Assembly: GCF_013626205.1 (NCBI RefSeq) | Contig: NZ_QHJE01000001.1 | Coordinates: 2,460,501 to 2,524,500 of the forward strand | Source: Hyphomicrobium methylovorum | Lineage (GTDB): Bacteria > Pseudomonadota > Alphaproteobacteria > Rhizobiales > Hyphomicrobiaceae | Direction of reading: 5' to 3' | Length of the DNA: 64,000 bases | Notes under the pieces: generated by a model | The model's database searches: none | Told to the model about the DNA's origin: nothing | What the model saw: only the letters and a program-made list of their open reading frames with translations | Program-made: the position numbers and the translations under genes | Shown here: positions 36,943 to 46,736 of the stretch, piece after piece | How the letters are laid out: every line of letters begins with the position of its first letter | How positions within the stretch are numbered: the first letter of the stretch is position 1

Positions 36943-37724
36943 ATTTTATTCAGGACTTTCTTGCTACCGGCAGCGGGGTGCTCGTCGGCTTTACGCTCGG
37001 GCTGATTGGGGGCGGCGGGTCGATTCTCGCCGTTCCCCTGCTCGTCTATGTTGTCGGCGTCACTAGCCCGCATGTTGCGATCGGAACGAGTGCCGTCGCG
37101 GTTGCGGTGAGTGCTTTGGCCAATCTCGTTGGTCACGCTCGAGCTCAGCGTGTGAAGTGGCGGTGCGCACTTGTCTTCGCCGCGGCGGGTACTGCTGGAG
37201 CAGCTCTCGGCTCGACGTTCGGGAAGCAATTCGATGGCGAACGTCTCCTTACGTTGTTTGGAGTGCTGATGATCGTCATTGCCGGGCTCATGTTTTGGAA
37301 AGGCGATCAGTCCGGAAATCCTGATGTCCGTTTGACGCGTTCCACCGCGCGTCATCTCATGCCGCTGCTCATCGCTTACGGCGTCGGTGTGGGTGCGCTT
37401 GCGGGGTTCTTCGGGATCGGTGGCGGATTTCTAGTGGTGCCTGGCCTTGTGGCCGCGACGGGAATGCCTCTCATTTTTGCGATCGGGTCGTCGCTTGTTT
37501 CCGTCTTTGCTTTTGGAATGACGACGGCGACGAACTACGCGCTTTCCGGATTGATCGATTGGGTCTTGGTTGCGTGCTTTATCGGCGGCGGTCTTGTCGG
37601 CGGAATTGGCGGCCAGGTTCTTGCTCGGAAAATGTCGGAAAAGAAGCGAGCTCTTTCGACAATATTTGCCATTATCGTGGCGATGGTCGGAGCCTACGTT
37701 GTGTGGCGCGGTCTCTCGGCGTAA
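36939..37724 (+). CDS. TauE/SafE-family permease
   Basis: A 261-residue inner-membrane protein with about eight TM helices and two repeats of the family motif (LGLIGGGGSILAVPLLVY, and GALAGFFGIGGGFLVVPGL). The family exports or imports sulfur anions and sulfonates such as sulfite, taurine and sulfoacetate. The start GTG 36939 overlaps the SQR stop (GTGA), so it is coupled to the sulfide-oxidation genes; sulfite export is the simplest role, by inference. Confidence 0.88.
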   Translation: MNFIQDFLATGSGVLVGFTLGLIGGGGSILAVPLLVYVVGVTSPHVAIGTSAVAVAVSALANLVGHARAQRVKWRCALVFAAAGTAGAALGSTFGKQFDGERLLTLFGVLMIVIAGLMFWKGDQSGNPDVRLTRSTARHLMPLLIAYGVGVGALAGFFGIGGGFLVVPGLVAATGMPLIFAIGSSLVSVFAFGMTTATNYALSGLIDWVLVACFIGGGLVGGIGGQVLARKMSEKKRALSTIFAIIVAMVGAYVVWRGLSA

Positions 37725-38327
37725 CGGCTGCGCCAGCCCGATGCGCAATCTCAAAATCCAAAATCGATGCTCCAGGTGGGCTATGTTTGCTTAGGCAGCA
37801 CGCGCGAGCGCTTGCTTGAAGTTCTGCATCGCGTCGCGCGCACATGAAGTGAGAACCGGGACAACGGTTGGCTCTGAAGCGATCCCAATCATGCGGAAAT
37901 AAAAAAAAGACCCCGAAATAATTCGGGGTCTAAGGAGGCGCTGGAAAGTCGTCCGCAGGGAGGTAAACTGTGAAGATCTGTCAGCGTAATTCAGACAATG
38001 CCCCGGATTTTGATTTGCCTAAAGACGATTTCATTGCGGTGGAAGCTGCGCATTAATTCGCTCTTTTTGGCGCGTTTATACGTAGCTTTGCGGGTGTCGC
38101 AATGCGTAAGCACTTCCTGCGTATTCGGGCGCTGAATTAATTCGTAATGCCGTCTGAATATAATCATTCAGGACGTGGCCGTGGGACTGCCTTCGCTCAA
38201 TTCCGATAGCTAATGGCAGCGCCGTCAATCTGGCTATGTAAAGCCGTGCTGTAGCGTGCCGCGTAAAGCGCGTCAGGCAGTGTTCTCCATCAAAGTACAC
38301 CGACGTCGCGACGTCCTATGTCGCCGA
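37725..38327. other. Intergenic region after the TauE-like gene
   Basis: About 600 bases without a supported gene, apart from the hairpin at 37909-37930. Minus-strand frames around 38076-38300 lack family character. Confidence 0.4.
37899..37930 (-). terminator. Minus-strand Rho-independent terminator
   Basis: GACCCCGAA at 37909-37917 pairs with TTCGGGGTC at 37922-37930 around a four-base loop; on the minus strand the stem is followed by a run of eight T. It implies a minus-strand transcript coming from the 38.0-38.6 kb region, where only a small gene (38328-38573) is seen. Confidence 0.8.
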
Positions 38328-38573
38328 TCAGCGTGCGGAGCGTTGTGCGGGGAACATGGCCGCCTTCAGAGATCGACAAATCGATTGGTAAGTTGAGGGA
38401 ATGGGAATGAAGACTTCTTGAAAGACGCCATGCTGGATTTCGAACTTAATGACGTAAGCCGATGGAGTGCCATCCGGGCTCGTAATTTCGGCCGGGCCAA
38501 CTTGAAGATCGTAAATCGCATCCTTGACGAACTGAAGCGTTTCGCTGGCAGCGGCGTTGGTGTTCTGGCGCAT
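38328..38573 (-). CDS. Small hypothetical protein
   Basis: Not recognised. An 81-residue protein (DAIYDLQVGPAEITSPDG, then AYVIKFEIQHGVFQEVFIP) with amphipathic beta character and no leader. A strong minus-strand terminator about 400 bases downstream supports a transcript here. It is between the TauE-like and porin genes. Confidence is modest. Confidence 0.45.
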   Translation of the reverse strand: MRQNTNAAASETLQFVKDAIYDLQVGPAEITSPDGTPSAYVIKFEIQHGVFQEVFIPIPSTYQSICRSLKAAMFPAQRSAR

Positions 38574-38997
38574 GCGTCACCTTTCCGGTGGTTACTCGAA
38601 GACTGTTCGTTCCTCTCGCCGCAGACGTTTGCGAAAGGCGTTGGGCGTTTCGACGGAGCGAAATCTCACGGCATTTGAAGTTTCATGTCATGAGCCGATC
38701 GCGCCCTGAATTCAATCGCGCTGAGCGGTAAGCGTTATAAAAACTGAAGCGTCAAATTCGCGGCAATACCGGATCAAACTTCCGCTTCAACGTACGCTCC
38801 TTGCCTCCGCTATCTACATATTTGAAGTCATCATCATGTGTAGCGAGCGTTCCTCATTCTAATCGACGCGAACGCACTTCGCATTAGGCGACGCATTGCT
38901 CCCGCGTGGATTACCGAAAAATAATAAGAGATTTGATTGCGGAGATTTTGCCCGTGCTGATGAGCAGCTGACTGTAAGCGCTAGGGAATGCTCATAC
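38574..38997. other. Gene-free stretch before the porin terminator
   Basis: About 420 bases with no supported gene. It presumably holds the promoter for the small minus-strand gene at 38328. Confidence 0.35.
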
Positions 38998-39032
38998 AAA
39001 AATTGCCCGAAGCGATGAGCTTCGGGCAACTT
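38998..39032 (-). terminator. Rho-independent terminator of the porin gene
   Basis: On the minus strand TTGCCCGAAG pairs with CTTCGGGCAA across a seven-base loop and runs into TTTTTG. It lies about 40 bases after the porin stop. Confidence 0.85.
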
Positions 39033-39072
39033 AAGATCGACGGAAAGGTAGAACTTTTAGTCTGGTGGTGAA

Positions 39073-40371
39073 TTAGAAGGAGATCAGAGCGCCGGCGACG
39101 ACTTCAGTGAAATCCTTCGTATCCAGGCCGCCCGTAAGCGACCGGGGAAGATCTTCTGTAAGAACGCGTGTCCGGAGCCAAACCTGCATTGCTGCAGCGT
39201 CGATGTCCTGCACAACGCCACCGCCATAGAACGTCTGGCTGGCACCGGCGGCGTGGTTGCCGTCTTTGTCGTAGATGCCGTTAGACGCATGGAGGTATTC
39301 GGCGTAGGGCCGGGTCGTGCCGAGCGAGGTCAGCTTAAGCTTGATACCAGCCTTGGCGTAATAGACGTCGTTGGATTCGTATCCTTCGCTGTCCATATGG
39401 CCCCACTGGAAGTTGCCCCAGATACCTGTCGGGACGTTCTCGAGGTAACCAGCCAACTGGAGATAACGAGAATCAGGCGACCATTGCGGGCCAGCGCCAA
39501 CCGGCGGCGTGACCAGGTTTCTGTCGTTCGTTCCCGAGTAAGAAGCAACGCCCTTCACGAGGAAGTCGCCCCAGGTCTGGGTGTAGTAGCCGGTAACACC
39601 CCACTCGTCGTCTTCGCCCCACGAGGCGACGACTTGGAAGCCGGAGAGAACGGGCGAGTCATAGCGGACTTGGTTGCGTGGTGAGCCTACGCAGTCAGCG
39701 GCACCGCCGCCCCAGCCATGGCACTGGCCACCGGCAGCACCTTTGCCACCACCCCAAGTGAAGTTCGAATAGGAACCGTCGCTCAAGCGAATTCCGAAGT
39801 TCCAGGCATCGTACGTCACCCAGTAGGCGGCCGCCGTGGTCCCAGAAAGATCGGAGTTGAATGCGGCGTTGTCGCCTGCGGGGCTCTGCTTACCGACTGC
39901 GATACGACCGTAGGTGTCGCTCTTCAAGAACCAGTAAGATTCTTCTGCAAACACGCTGTTGGCATCTGCGGACGTCGAATGATTTTGATCGATGGAGTAG
40001 AGGTTATTGTCACGCAATTCGATGCGCATGAAATAACCAGCCGTCAGGCCAGGCGAGATTTGCGCCGAACCCGTGAACTGCACGTTGCTTGCGTAGTTGG
40101 TGCCAAGGCCGACGACATAGGTGTTCTGTTCGACGCCGTCGTCCCACCACATAACCTGCTCCGACACCCAGCCGGTGACCGTCAGAGAAACCTTACGGTT
40201 GCCCTTGCGTGCCGTCGTGGCTTCAAGCTCAGCGATTCGTTCTTCGAGGTCCGCGCAGCAGTTACCCCCGAGGTCGGCCGCCGAAACCTGACTTGCACCA
40301 AATCCGCTGATCAATGTTCCGGTCGCTAATGCGACCATTGCGGCACTCGATGTACTTATCTTCTTTTTCAT
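39073..40371 (-). CDS. Alphaproteobacterial porin
   Basis: A 432-residue outer-membrane porin. It has a signal peptide (AALATGTLISGFGASQVSAA-like), an NCCADLEERIAELEA coiled-coil stretch, then a beta barrel of alternating aromatic strands (YWFLKSDTYGRIAVGKQSPAGDNAAFN is the constriction-loop region), and a C-terminal aromatic ending (AGALISF) needed for BAM recognition. It lies in front of the organosulfur gene set and could admit small sulfones or sulfonates, but its own sequence does not show the substrate. It has its own terminator. Confidence 0.85.
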   Translation of the reverse strand: MKKKISTSSAAMVALATGTLISGFGASQVSAADLGGNCCADLEERIAELEATTARKGNRKVSLTVTGWVSEQVMWWDDGVEQNTYVVGLGTNYASNVQFTGSAQISPGLTAGYFMRIELRDNNLYSIDQNHSTSADANSVFAEESYWFLKSDTYGRIAVGKQSPAGDNAAFNSDLSGTTAAAYWVTYDAWNFGIRLSDGSYSNFTWGGGKGAAGGQCHGWGGGAADCVGSPRNQVRYDSPVLSGFQVVASWGEDDEWGVTGYYTQTWGDFLVKGVASYSGTNDRNLVTPPVGAGPQWSPDSRYLQLAGYLENVPTGIWGNFQWGHMDSEGYESNDVYYAKAGIKLKLTSLGTTRPYAEYLHASNGIYDKDGNHAAGASQTFYGGGVVQDIDAAAMQVWLRTRVLTEDLPRSLTGGLDTKDFTEVVAGALISF

Positions 40372-40864
40372 AGATCCCCCGATCGAGACTCTTAGCTTTG
40401 TTAGTACGTTTGTTGAGTGTGCAACTCAGTATTTTATTGCCCATTAGGTGAGGTGACGATCGATTAAGCGAAACAAATCAAATAAGTGCAGATCGATTCG
40501 GTTCTCTCTCCGTGCGTTCTCATTAGCATGCGGATGAAATCCGATACCATCAAATGGCAAGTTCCGTATAAGGAATGGGAAGCTTGTGATAGTCTTGTCA
40601 CATAAATTCTGCTGTTCTATCAATAACTTTTATCTATAAATCAAGAATACGCTCCGGAGACGCCAGTTAAATTTGGTGCGTGACTAGCTTTGTCGGGGTG
40701 GTGGCAAGTAAAACCGATGTGGCTCGGGACATAGATCTTAGTTTCTCACCAAGAAAAATTGGTGCAATTTCTCACGATCATTGCGATGCACAAACGATCA
40801 CGTCGGATCGGCGGCTTTAAATTGAGGTGTTTAATTTGTAATTCTGAATCACCGTGCTCGATAT
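40372..40864. other. Intergenic region, porin promoter
   Basis: About 490 bases, AT-rich around 40600-40640. No gene supported. It should contain the porin promoter and the 3' end of the VWA gene transcript. Confidence 0.4.
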
Positions 40865-41617
40865 TCAATTGGTGATTGTCTGGCCGGTGCGGTCGATCAG
40901 CCGACTGAAAGGTGTGTCCATTTGGGTGAAGACGGGACATCCGAGTGTTGAATTTAGCGCATCAACCAGTTCGGGAATCGAATCGACTCCGATAAAGCGA
41001 CCGCCTGTTGCCGCAGCGAGGCATTTCATATCGCCGATATCGCGTTCGTTCGATTCGATCATGTCCTTCATTCGATAGCCAACGACATGGATCGTGATTG
41101 CCTTGGCGGTGGCATTGAGAGCTTTCGCAAGCTTGCATGGCTCGCCTCCGCACGTTTCCGCGCCGTCTGTCAGCAGAACGATAACGGCAGCCTTGTTGCG
41201 ATAATCGAGAACATTAGCTGCCTCAGCGACTGAGCTGGTCAAAGGCGTGCGGCCATCGGGGGAAATGCCGGTTAGTTCAGTCATAATCTGCGGCGCTGCA
41301 TTGAATGCCGGTCGCAGATTCAATGTGAAATGACAGTGCCCGCCGGGGCCGTAAGTTATAAGGCCGAGACGCCTTTGAGGTGTGACGTGGGGTAAGCTTT
41401 GCGCCAATGCGTTACGTGCATCGTCAATCCGCGTTACGCTACTGCCGGGGCTATAAGCGTCAATTCCCGACATTGATCCGGATGCATCAAAGACGAGCAT
41501 TGCATCCTCAATGCAGCTCGACATCGGATGTTTGTCGAATTCGGCAACCGCGCTTGATCCAGATAAGAGTGCTGCGGAAATAAATCCGATTAGCTTTCGC
41601 GCGTTACCCATGCCCAA
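40865..41617 (-). CDS. Exported von Willebrand factor A domain protein
   Basis: A 250-residue exported protein (leader KLIGFISAALLSGSSAVAE). The VWA fold with an intact MIDAS site (DASGSMSG, with the Thr in DGRTPLTSS and the Asp in LLTDGAETC) spans most of the chain. Such proteins bind partners via a metal ion; some methylotroph clusters encode VWA proteins (for example mxaL/C-type) for cofactor assembly. Here the neighbours are Fe-S flavoproteins, so its role is open. Cysteines in GAETCGGEPC suggest disulfides. Confidence 0.8.
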   Translation of the reverse strand: MGMGNARKLIGFISAALLSGSSAVAEFDKHPMSSCIEDAMLVFDASGSMSGIDAYSPGSSVTRIDDARNALAQSLPHVTPQRRLGLITYGPGGHCHFTLNLRPAFNAAPQIMTELTGISPDGRTPLTSSVAEAANVLDYRNKAAVIVLLTDGAETCGGEPCKLAKALNATAKAITIHVVGYRMKDMIESNERDIGDMKCLAAATGGRFIGVDSIPELVDALNSTLGCPVFTQMDTPFSRLIDRTGQTITN

Positions 41618-41774
41618 AATTCCGAACGCGATCGTGTTTCATTTATCCATGTAAACATGCGGCCCGCTGCGGGCGAGTGCAACGACTATGATTGTCGTAA
41701 CTTTGTATTTTTCAGCAATGTTACGAACCGCACCGCGCGCGCAGTTTTCGCTCGGTAGCAAGACGCGATGGAGA

Positions 41775-42959
41775 TCAATCAGTGACGTCTGTTGTGGTGG
41801 CGCGCAGTGTTTTCGGATTGCGGTTATTGGCGGGAGAAATAGCCTGGGTCGGGCACGCTTCTACGCAGGCATAGCAGCGAATGCACTCATGCTCATCGAT
41901 GAAAAGGGTGTTGTAGTAGAGGGGTGAGGATACGGCGGGAACAACACGCTCATATCCAACCATTGTTCCATCGGAGCCACGATTCAATTTCGACACGTCA
42001 ACGATGCATGTCGGTTGTGGCTTTACCATTAGGCATTCATCGCAGAGCACGCATTTCGTATTGTCGATGACCGGCGCCGGCGAACTCATATCCTCGAATT
42101 TGTCGTATGCAATATGGTGCTTCGGCATGTTGGCGGCGAGGAGTATTTCGATGCCGTCGTCAATCATGGCTGGGGGGCCGCAAAAATATGCCCGAGCCTT
42201 GCTTACATCCAATATTCCCTGCTTGATAAGTACATCCCGAACATGATTGGTGCCGCGTCCTCGTACGCCACGCCATTTGCTTTTGGCGGGTTCGCGCGAC
42301 AATGTCGGGATGAAATGCAGCTTGTAATCAGGGTGCCAATTGCGCGCGAGAACTTCTAATTCTTTTTGACAGTAGAGGTCGCGCTGGCTGCGTGCGCTGT
42401 AAATGTAATACGCATCGCGAGGTAGTTTGGCGTGGGCGGCGTATTCGAGAATGGAATGAATTGCGCTCATACCGCTGCCGCCCGCGATACCGAGAATTGG
42501 ATCTGTGCTCCCATCGAGCAAGAACTTGCCCATTGGACCACTCACGGTGAGTGGTTCGCCCGTCCGATCTGCTGCTGTTAGCCAAGTAGTAAATTCGCCG
42601 CCGGGCACGTAACGGATGAAGAAAGTCAGTTCAAAAGGGCGTTCTGCTTCTGGGGCCTTGGCCAATGAATAGGAGCGCGGTTTCTTGATATCCTTGTGGC
42701 GCAATACTGCGTATTGACCAGCTCTGAAACCGAAGGAATCTCCGTCGTTTTCGTACTCAACGACAACCTCATAGGTGTCGTGGGTAAGATTACGGATGCG
42801 GCTGATGAACCCTGGCTTTGATTTCACACGGCTGTTTTTTAAGCCAGGGTCGGGCGATGGTAGGGCAGTCAAAGTATCGCTGAATAGCGCAAAGCTTGAG
42901 GGATTTTCTGTCCATTCAAGGATTTCCGAATTGTTTCCCGACTTCGAAAGATCCGCCAT
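41775..42959 (-). CDS. FNR-type flavoprotein with C-terminal ferredoxin domain, copy 1
   Basis: A 394-residue cytoplasmic electron carrier. Residues about 45-150 bind FAD (PRSYSL motif). Residues about 150-280 bind NAD(P)H (GIAGGSGMSAIHSI, YFCGPPAMID). The C-terminal 100 residues hold two Fe-S motifs: CVLCDEC followed by an eight-residue gap before the next Cys, and CIRCYACVEACP. It lacks the N-terminal 2Fe-2S domain of usual oxygenase reductases. It closely resembles the product of 43362-44486; both lie downstream of the molybdopterin oxidoreductase gene and probably feed it electrons. Confidence 0.82.
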   Translation of the reverse strand: MADLSKSGNNSEILEWTENPSSFALFSDTLTALPSPDPGLKNSRVKSKPGFISRIRNLTHDTYEVVVEYENDGDSFGFRAGQYAVLRHKDIKKPRSYSLAKAPEAERPFELTFFIRYVPGGEFTTWLTAADRTGEPLTVSGPMGKFLLDGSTDPILGIAGGSGMSAIHSILEYAAHAKLPRDAYYIYSARSQRDLYCQKELEVLARNWHPDYKLHFIPTLSREPAKSKWRGVRGRGTNHVRDVLIKQGILDVSKARAYFCGPPAMIDDGIEILLAANMPKHHIAYDKFEDMSSPAPVIDNTKCVLCDECLMVKPQPTCIVDVSKLNRGSDGTMVGYERVVPAVSSPLYYNTLFIDEHECIRCYACVEACPTQAISPANNRNPKTLRATTTDVTD

Positions 42960-43361
42960 CCGTAGGTCCTGTTACGATTTGCCGTACGCAATAGTGCGCT
43001 TTAATCACAGGCATTGGGCGATAACAACCCCGCGCTATTGCGAAGATAACTAAGGATAAATACGGATTTGGGGGTCGCGTAATGGGCAGTCTGAACTTCA
43101 GTATTGCCACGCGCCAAAACGGTTCAGCCTCACGGAGCTGACCATTGGGAGCTGAAGGGATTTGGTTTTATTCGTGCTGCGAGACGCTTGCGCGCCGGGT
43201 TTTCTTTGTCGGCGCGGGATCAATATGGCGTCGGCGGTGTTTGCAGCCATTGCTCTTAGAGAGTTGAGCGACGGCATTTATTAGATGCCGTCGCTAATTC
43301 GTGATGCCTGTAGGAATTCAATATCAGCCGCAGACATCCTGCGAATGAGGAGGCGACCCCC
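42960..43361. other. Intergenic region between the two FNR-ferredoxin genes
   Basis: About 400 bases without a supported gene. The spacing suggests that the downstream copy has its own promoter. Confidence 0.4.
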
Positions 43362-44486
43362 TCAGGATATTGTTTGCCGCAAGGTTCGTGGCGTCTTGTC
43401 GTGCTCGGGCGATATTGCGTGAGCCGGGCAGGCCTCCACGCAGGCATAGCAGCGGATGCACGCCTTCGAGTCGATGAACAGAGTATTGTAGTACAGTCCG
43501 GACGTGTACGCCGGATCGACACGTTCGTAGCCCGCAAAGTCCGACGTTTCGGTTTTGATGAGACGCGAGACCTCGACGATGCAATTGGCGGTCGGCTTGA
43601 CCATCAGGCATTCATCGCACAACACGCATTTTGTATTGTCGATGACCGGTGCGGGAGAGCGAGCATCCTCAAACTTATCGAAGTGGATGTCGCGTTCGTC
43701 CATGCCGGCGTTTTTGAGTATCTCGGCGCCTGCATCGATCATTGGTGGCGGACCGCAAAAGAACGCTTTGCAGTTGTTCACGCTCATTTTGCCTGAATCG
43801 AGATAGGTCGATTTGAAATACTCGGTGACGAAGCCTCTGGCGCCCGCCCAGTTGCTGTCTTCGGGTTCGTCGGAGAGGACTTGAACGAATTCGAATTTGT
43901 AGTCCTTGTTCCAGTTTTTGCCGATAGCTGCGATCTCTTCGCTGCAGTAGAGGTCGCGTTGAGCGCGGCCGCCGTAGAGGAAGATGCAGTCGCGCTTGAC
44001 CTTGAGGTTCGCGGCACTTTCAAGTAGCGCCTTGATGGCGCTCATGCCGCTGCCGCCTGCAATGCAGACCATTGTGCGATCGCTTGCGTCGAGCCCGAAT
44101 TTCCCGAGCGGACCGCTGATCGTTATCGGTGCGCCGCTGCGGTCTTTCTCAGCAAGCCAGCTTGAGAATTCTCCGCCATGAACGACGCGTACGAAGAACG
44201 TGTGCTCATTCGGATTTTCGTTTTCAGGCGCGCGGGCAAACGAGTAGGCGCGAGCCTTGGTCAGATCCGGCGTATGCAACGTCGCGTATTGTCCGGCTCT
44301 GCTGCTGATGGGTGGCGAACCTTCATCGCATTTTACTACGAGCTGAAGCGTGTCGTAGTTCAAGCGCGTTACGCTCTTGAGAATACCTTGATTGATCTGA
44401 ACCCTGCTGTTGTGCAGGCGACGATCGGGACGTGGAAGCGGCTTTAGTTCGCAATGCTCCGAGACGTGGGAGATCATAGTCGACAT
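43362..44486 (-). CDS. FNR-type flavoprotein with C-terminal ferredoxin domain, copy 2
   Basis: A 374-residue paralogue of the preceding entry with the same order: FAD-binding barrel (ARAYSFARAP), NAD(P)-binding domain (CIAGGSGMSAIKALLE, FFCGPPPMID), and a 2[4Fe-4S] ferredoxin tail (CVLCDEC then CIRCYACVEACP). It starts 75 bases after the molybdopterin oxidoreductase gene and is probably in its operon, so it likely delivers NAD(P)H electrons to that enzyme or takes them from it. Confidence 0.83.
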   Translation of the reverse strand: MSTMISHVSEHCELKPLPRPDRRLHNSRVQINQGILKSVTRLNYDTLQLVVKCDEGSPPISSRAGQYATLHTPDLTKARAYSFARAPENENPNEHTFFVRVVHGGEFSSWLAEKDRSGAPITISGPLGKFGLDASDRTMVCIAGGSGMSAIKALLESAANLKVKRDCIFLYGGRAQRDLYCSEEIAAIGKNWNKDYKFEFVQVLSDEPEDSNWAGARGFVTEYFKSTYLDSGKMSVNNCKAFFCGPPPMIDAGAEILKNAGMDERDIHFDKFEDARSPAPVIDNTKCVLCDECLMVKPTANCIVEVSRLIKTETSDFAGYERVDPAYTSGLYYNTLFIDSKACIRCYACVEACPAHAISPEHDKTPRTLRQTIS

Positions 44487-44561
44487 TCACTTCTCCATTT
44501 GCGGACAGTGACAACTCTGTTGCTACTGTCCGCGTTATCTTAGTTTCCGTGTACGATATGA

Positions 44562-46736
44562 TCAGGCCATGAGTTTCGCTTTTTCGGCCGACACTTTTTC
44601 GACTTCTGCCAGACACGAATAGAATGTGGGACTGCGACCGAAGTCAGTGACGCGTTCTGAATTGAGGGCATTTATGTTGACGCCATTTGGCGTGTTGCTG
44701 CCCTTGTATTGCTTTTGCGCAGCAATCATTCCCGACAACATGCCTGGAATGATGACGGCGTAGCAGTAGGTCTCGCCACGGTCGTTATAGATGCGGACGA
44801 GATCGCCATCCTTGATACCGCGCTGGGCGGCATCCTCGGGGCTCAGTTCCACTGTCGGCCTCGAGGTCATGGCGTTCAAACGCGGTACGACCTGGAATGA
44901 GTCACCGATGAAGTGATGGGTGGCCGGAGAAAGAACCTGTAGCGGATATTTGGCGCGGAGCGGATCTTCCTGGCCTTCGATCTCAGGCACGTACGTCGGC
45001 AATGGATCCTGGCCAGGATAATCATTGGCGAGCGCTTCGCTGAGGATCTCAATTTTTTTGCTCGGCGTTGGCCAGCCGTTCTTCAGGAAGTTTCTCCGCT
45101 CAGATTCAACGCTTGAGCGGCACCAACCGTTGGTTTCGAATTGCTCCAACGTCAGGCCTTCCATCAACGGATTCACGGGATCGATCAGATCCGCGATCAT
45201 CTCTTCATCCGTCTGCGTGAAGGCATCACCGCTCGTCTCGACGTAGCCCATCTTCTTGGCCATCATCCGGAACATCTCTGTATCGCGGACGCTTTCGCCG
45301 AGCGGCTTGATGGCAGCTTTGCTCAGCGAATAATAGTTCGAGCCGTATGCGGTATGGAGATCCGTTCGCTCGAGCGCGGTATCGGCCGGTAGGACGATGT
45401 CAGCGTACTGGCAGGTGTCAGTCCAGAACGTGTCGTGGACCGCAACGAAGAGATCTTCTCTCATCAGGCCTTTGCGCACGTTATTTGTGTTGGGCGCGGA
45501 ATTGGCCACGTCAGAATTGTAAATGAAGATGGATTTGATCGGTGGGTCGAGCGGCTTGCCATCGATGCCGATGTGGTCCGCGAGTGCCCGGCCAATCTGC
45601 ACCATGCTGGTCATGCGCGATTCAGGGCGCGTTCCGAGTTCTGGTCTTTGCAGCTTGGCGGTCGGAAGATGCAGCCACTGCTCTTCAAGAACGCCGAAGG
45701 CTGCTCCCCCGCACTTTTCGCGCCACGAGCCGGTGATGCACGGCAGGATCAGAATTGACCGGCACATCTGCCCGCCGTTCTGGTGGCGGTTCAAACCATA
45801 GTTGGCGCGGATATAGCTCTTCTTGGTCGATGCATATTCCATCGCCAGCTTGGTGATGATTTCTTCCGAAAGACCGGTGATCTTTGCAACTTTGTCGACC
45901 GGATAATCAGGGAGCTTCTTCTCCAGCAGCTCTTCCCAGCCGTGGGTCTGCTCCTTGAGGAAGTCCATATCGGCTTTGCCAGCGTCGACGATGATCTTCA
46001 TCATTCCGAGCGCGAGAGCGCCGTCGGTGCCTGGGCGTGGCTGGATGTGCCAGTCAGCCATCATCGTTGTTCGCGTGATGCGCGGATCGATTACGATGAT
46101 CTTCGCGCCGCGAGCCTTGGCTGCGTTGAGGAAGGGGATGGCGTGAACGCCGGTGCTTACCAGGTTGGCGCCCCAAAGAATGATCAGTTCGGCGCCGTTG
46201 TCGCAAGCTTCATGAATAGATACGGGATGCGCTAAGCCGTACGTGTAAAGGCCCGCCCACATAGCCGCGAAGATGCAGATGGATTGCTCCAAACGGGCAG
46301 CGCTCATCTTGTTCCAGAAGCGCTGATCCATGCCCCAGAACATCAGAATTCCGCTTTGGCCGGAATACGAGTAGGGCTGCACGGCTTGGGGGCCGTATTT
46401 CTCAATCGTTTCTTTGAAGTTGTTCGTGACGGCGTCGAGCGCTTCGTCCCACGTAATACGCTCAAATCTCGCGCCTGGTCCGCGCGGTCCTACGCGCCGG
46501 TGTGGGTAAAGAATACGATTGTCATTGTATACTAACTCAAGGTAATGATTGACTTTATTGCAAAGGTAACCGCGCGTGATCGGATGTGTTGGGTCACCTT
46601 GAAGCCGAACGGCCTTACCGCTGCGATCGTCAACCGTGACCAACATGGAGCATGTGTCGGGGCAATCGTGAGGACATACGACGTGATGGAGAGAATGCTC
46701 TGCGGGAACTGGTAGTCTGGTGCTAATGAGCGTCAT
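44562..46736 (-). CDS. Molybdopterin oxidoreductase (DMSO reductase superfamily)
   Basis: A 724-residue enzyme of the bis-MGD superfamily. The N-terminal [4Fe-4S] site is C21-x3-C25-x3-C29-x29-C59 (CPHDCPDTC, GYLCNKV). The Mo-MGD domain (IIVIDPRITRT, IQPRPGTDGALALGM) and a C-terminal cofactor-binding domain (LSPATHHFIGDS, GDLVRIYNDRGE) are complete. There is no Tat signal, so it is cytosolic, unlike DmsA, DorA or PhsA. GGAGGAGC precedes the ATG. With NAD(P)H-linked Fe-S flavoproteins next to it, a cytosolic reductase (for example of a sulfone or sulfoxide) or a dehydrogenase is likely; the substrate is unproven. Confidence 0.85.
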   Translation of the reverse strand: MTLISTRLPVPAEHSLHHVVCPHDCPDTCSMLVTVDDRSGKAVRLQGDPTHPITRGYLCNKVNHYLELVYNDNRILYPHRRVGPRGPGARFERITWDEALDAVTNNFKETIEKYGPQAVQPYSYSGQSGILMFWGMDQRFWNKMSAARLEQSICIFAAMWAGLYTYGLAHPVSIHEACDNGAELIILWGANLVSTGVHAIPFLNAAKARGAKIIVIDPRITRTTMMADWHIQPRPGTDGALALGMMKIIVDAGKADMDFLKEQTHGWEELLEKKLPDYPVDKVAKITGLSEEIITKLAMEYASTKKSYIRANYGLNRHQNGGQMCRSILILPCITGSWREKCGGAAFGVLEEQWLHLPTAKLQRPELGTRPESRMTSMVQIGRALADHIGIDGKPLDPPIKSIFIYNSDVANSAPNTNNVRKGLMREDLFVAVHDTFWTDTCQYADIVLPADTALERTDLHTAYGSNYYSLSKAAIKPLGESVRDTEMFRMMAKKMGYVETSGDAFTQTDEEMIADLIDPVNPLMEGLTLEQFETNGWCRSSVESERRNFLKNGWPTPSKKIEILSEALANDYPGQDPLPTYVPEIEGQEDPLRAKYPLQVLSPATHHFIGDSFQVVPRLNAMTSRPTVELSPEDAAQRGIKDGDLVRIYNDRGETYCYAVIIPGMLSGMIAAQKQYKGSNTPNGVNINALNSERVTDFGRSPTFYSCLAEVEKVSAEKAKLMA

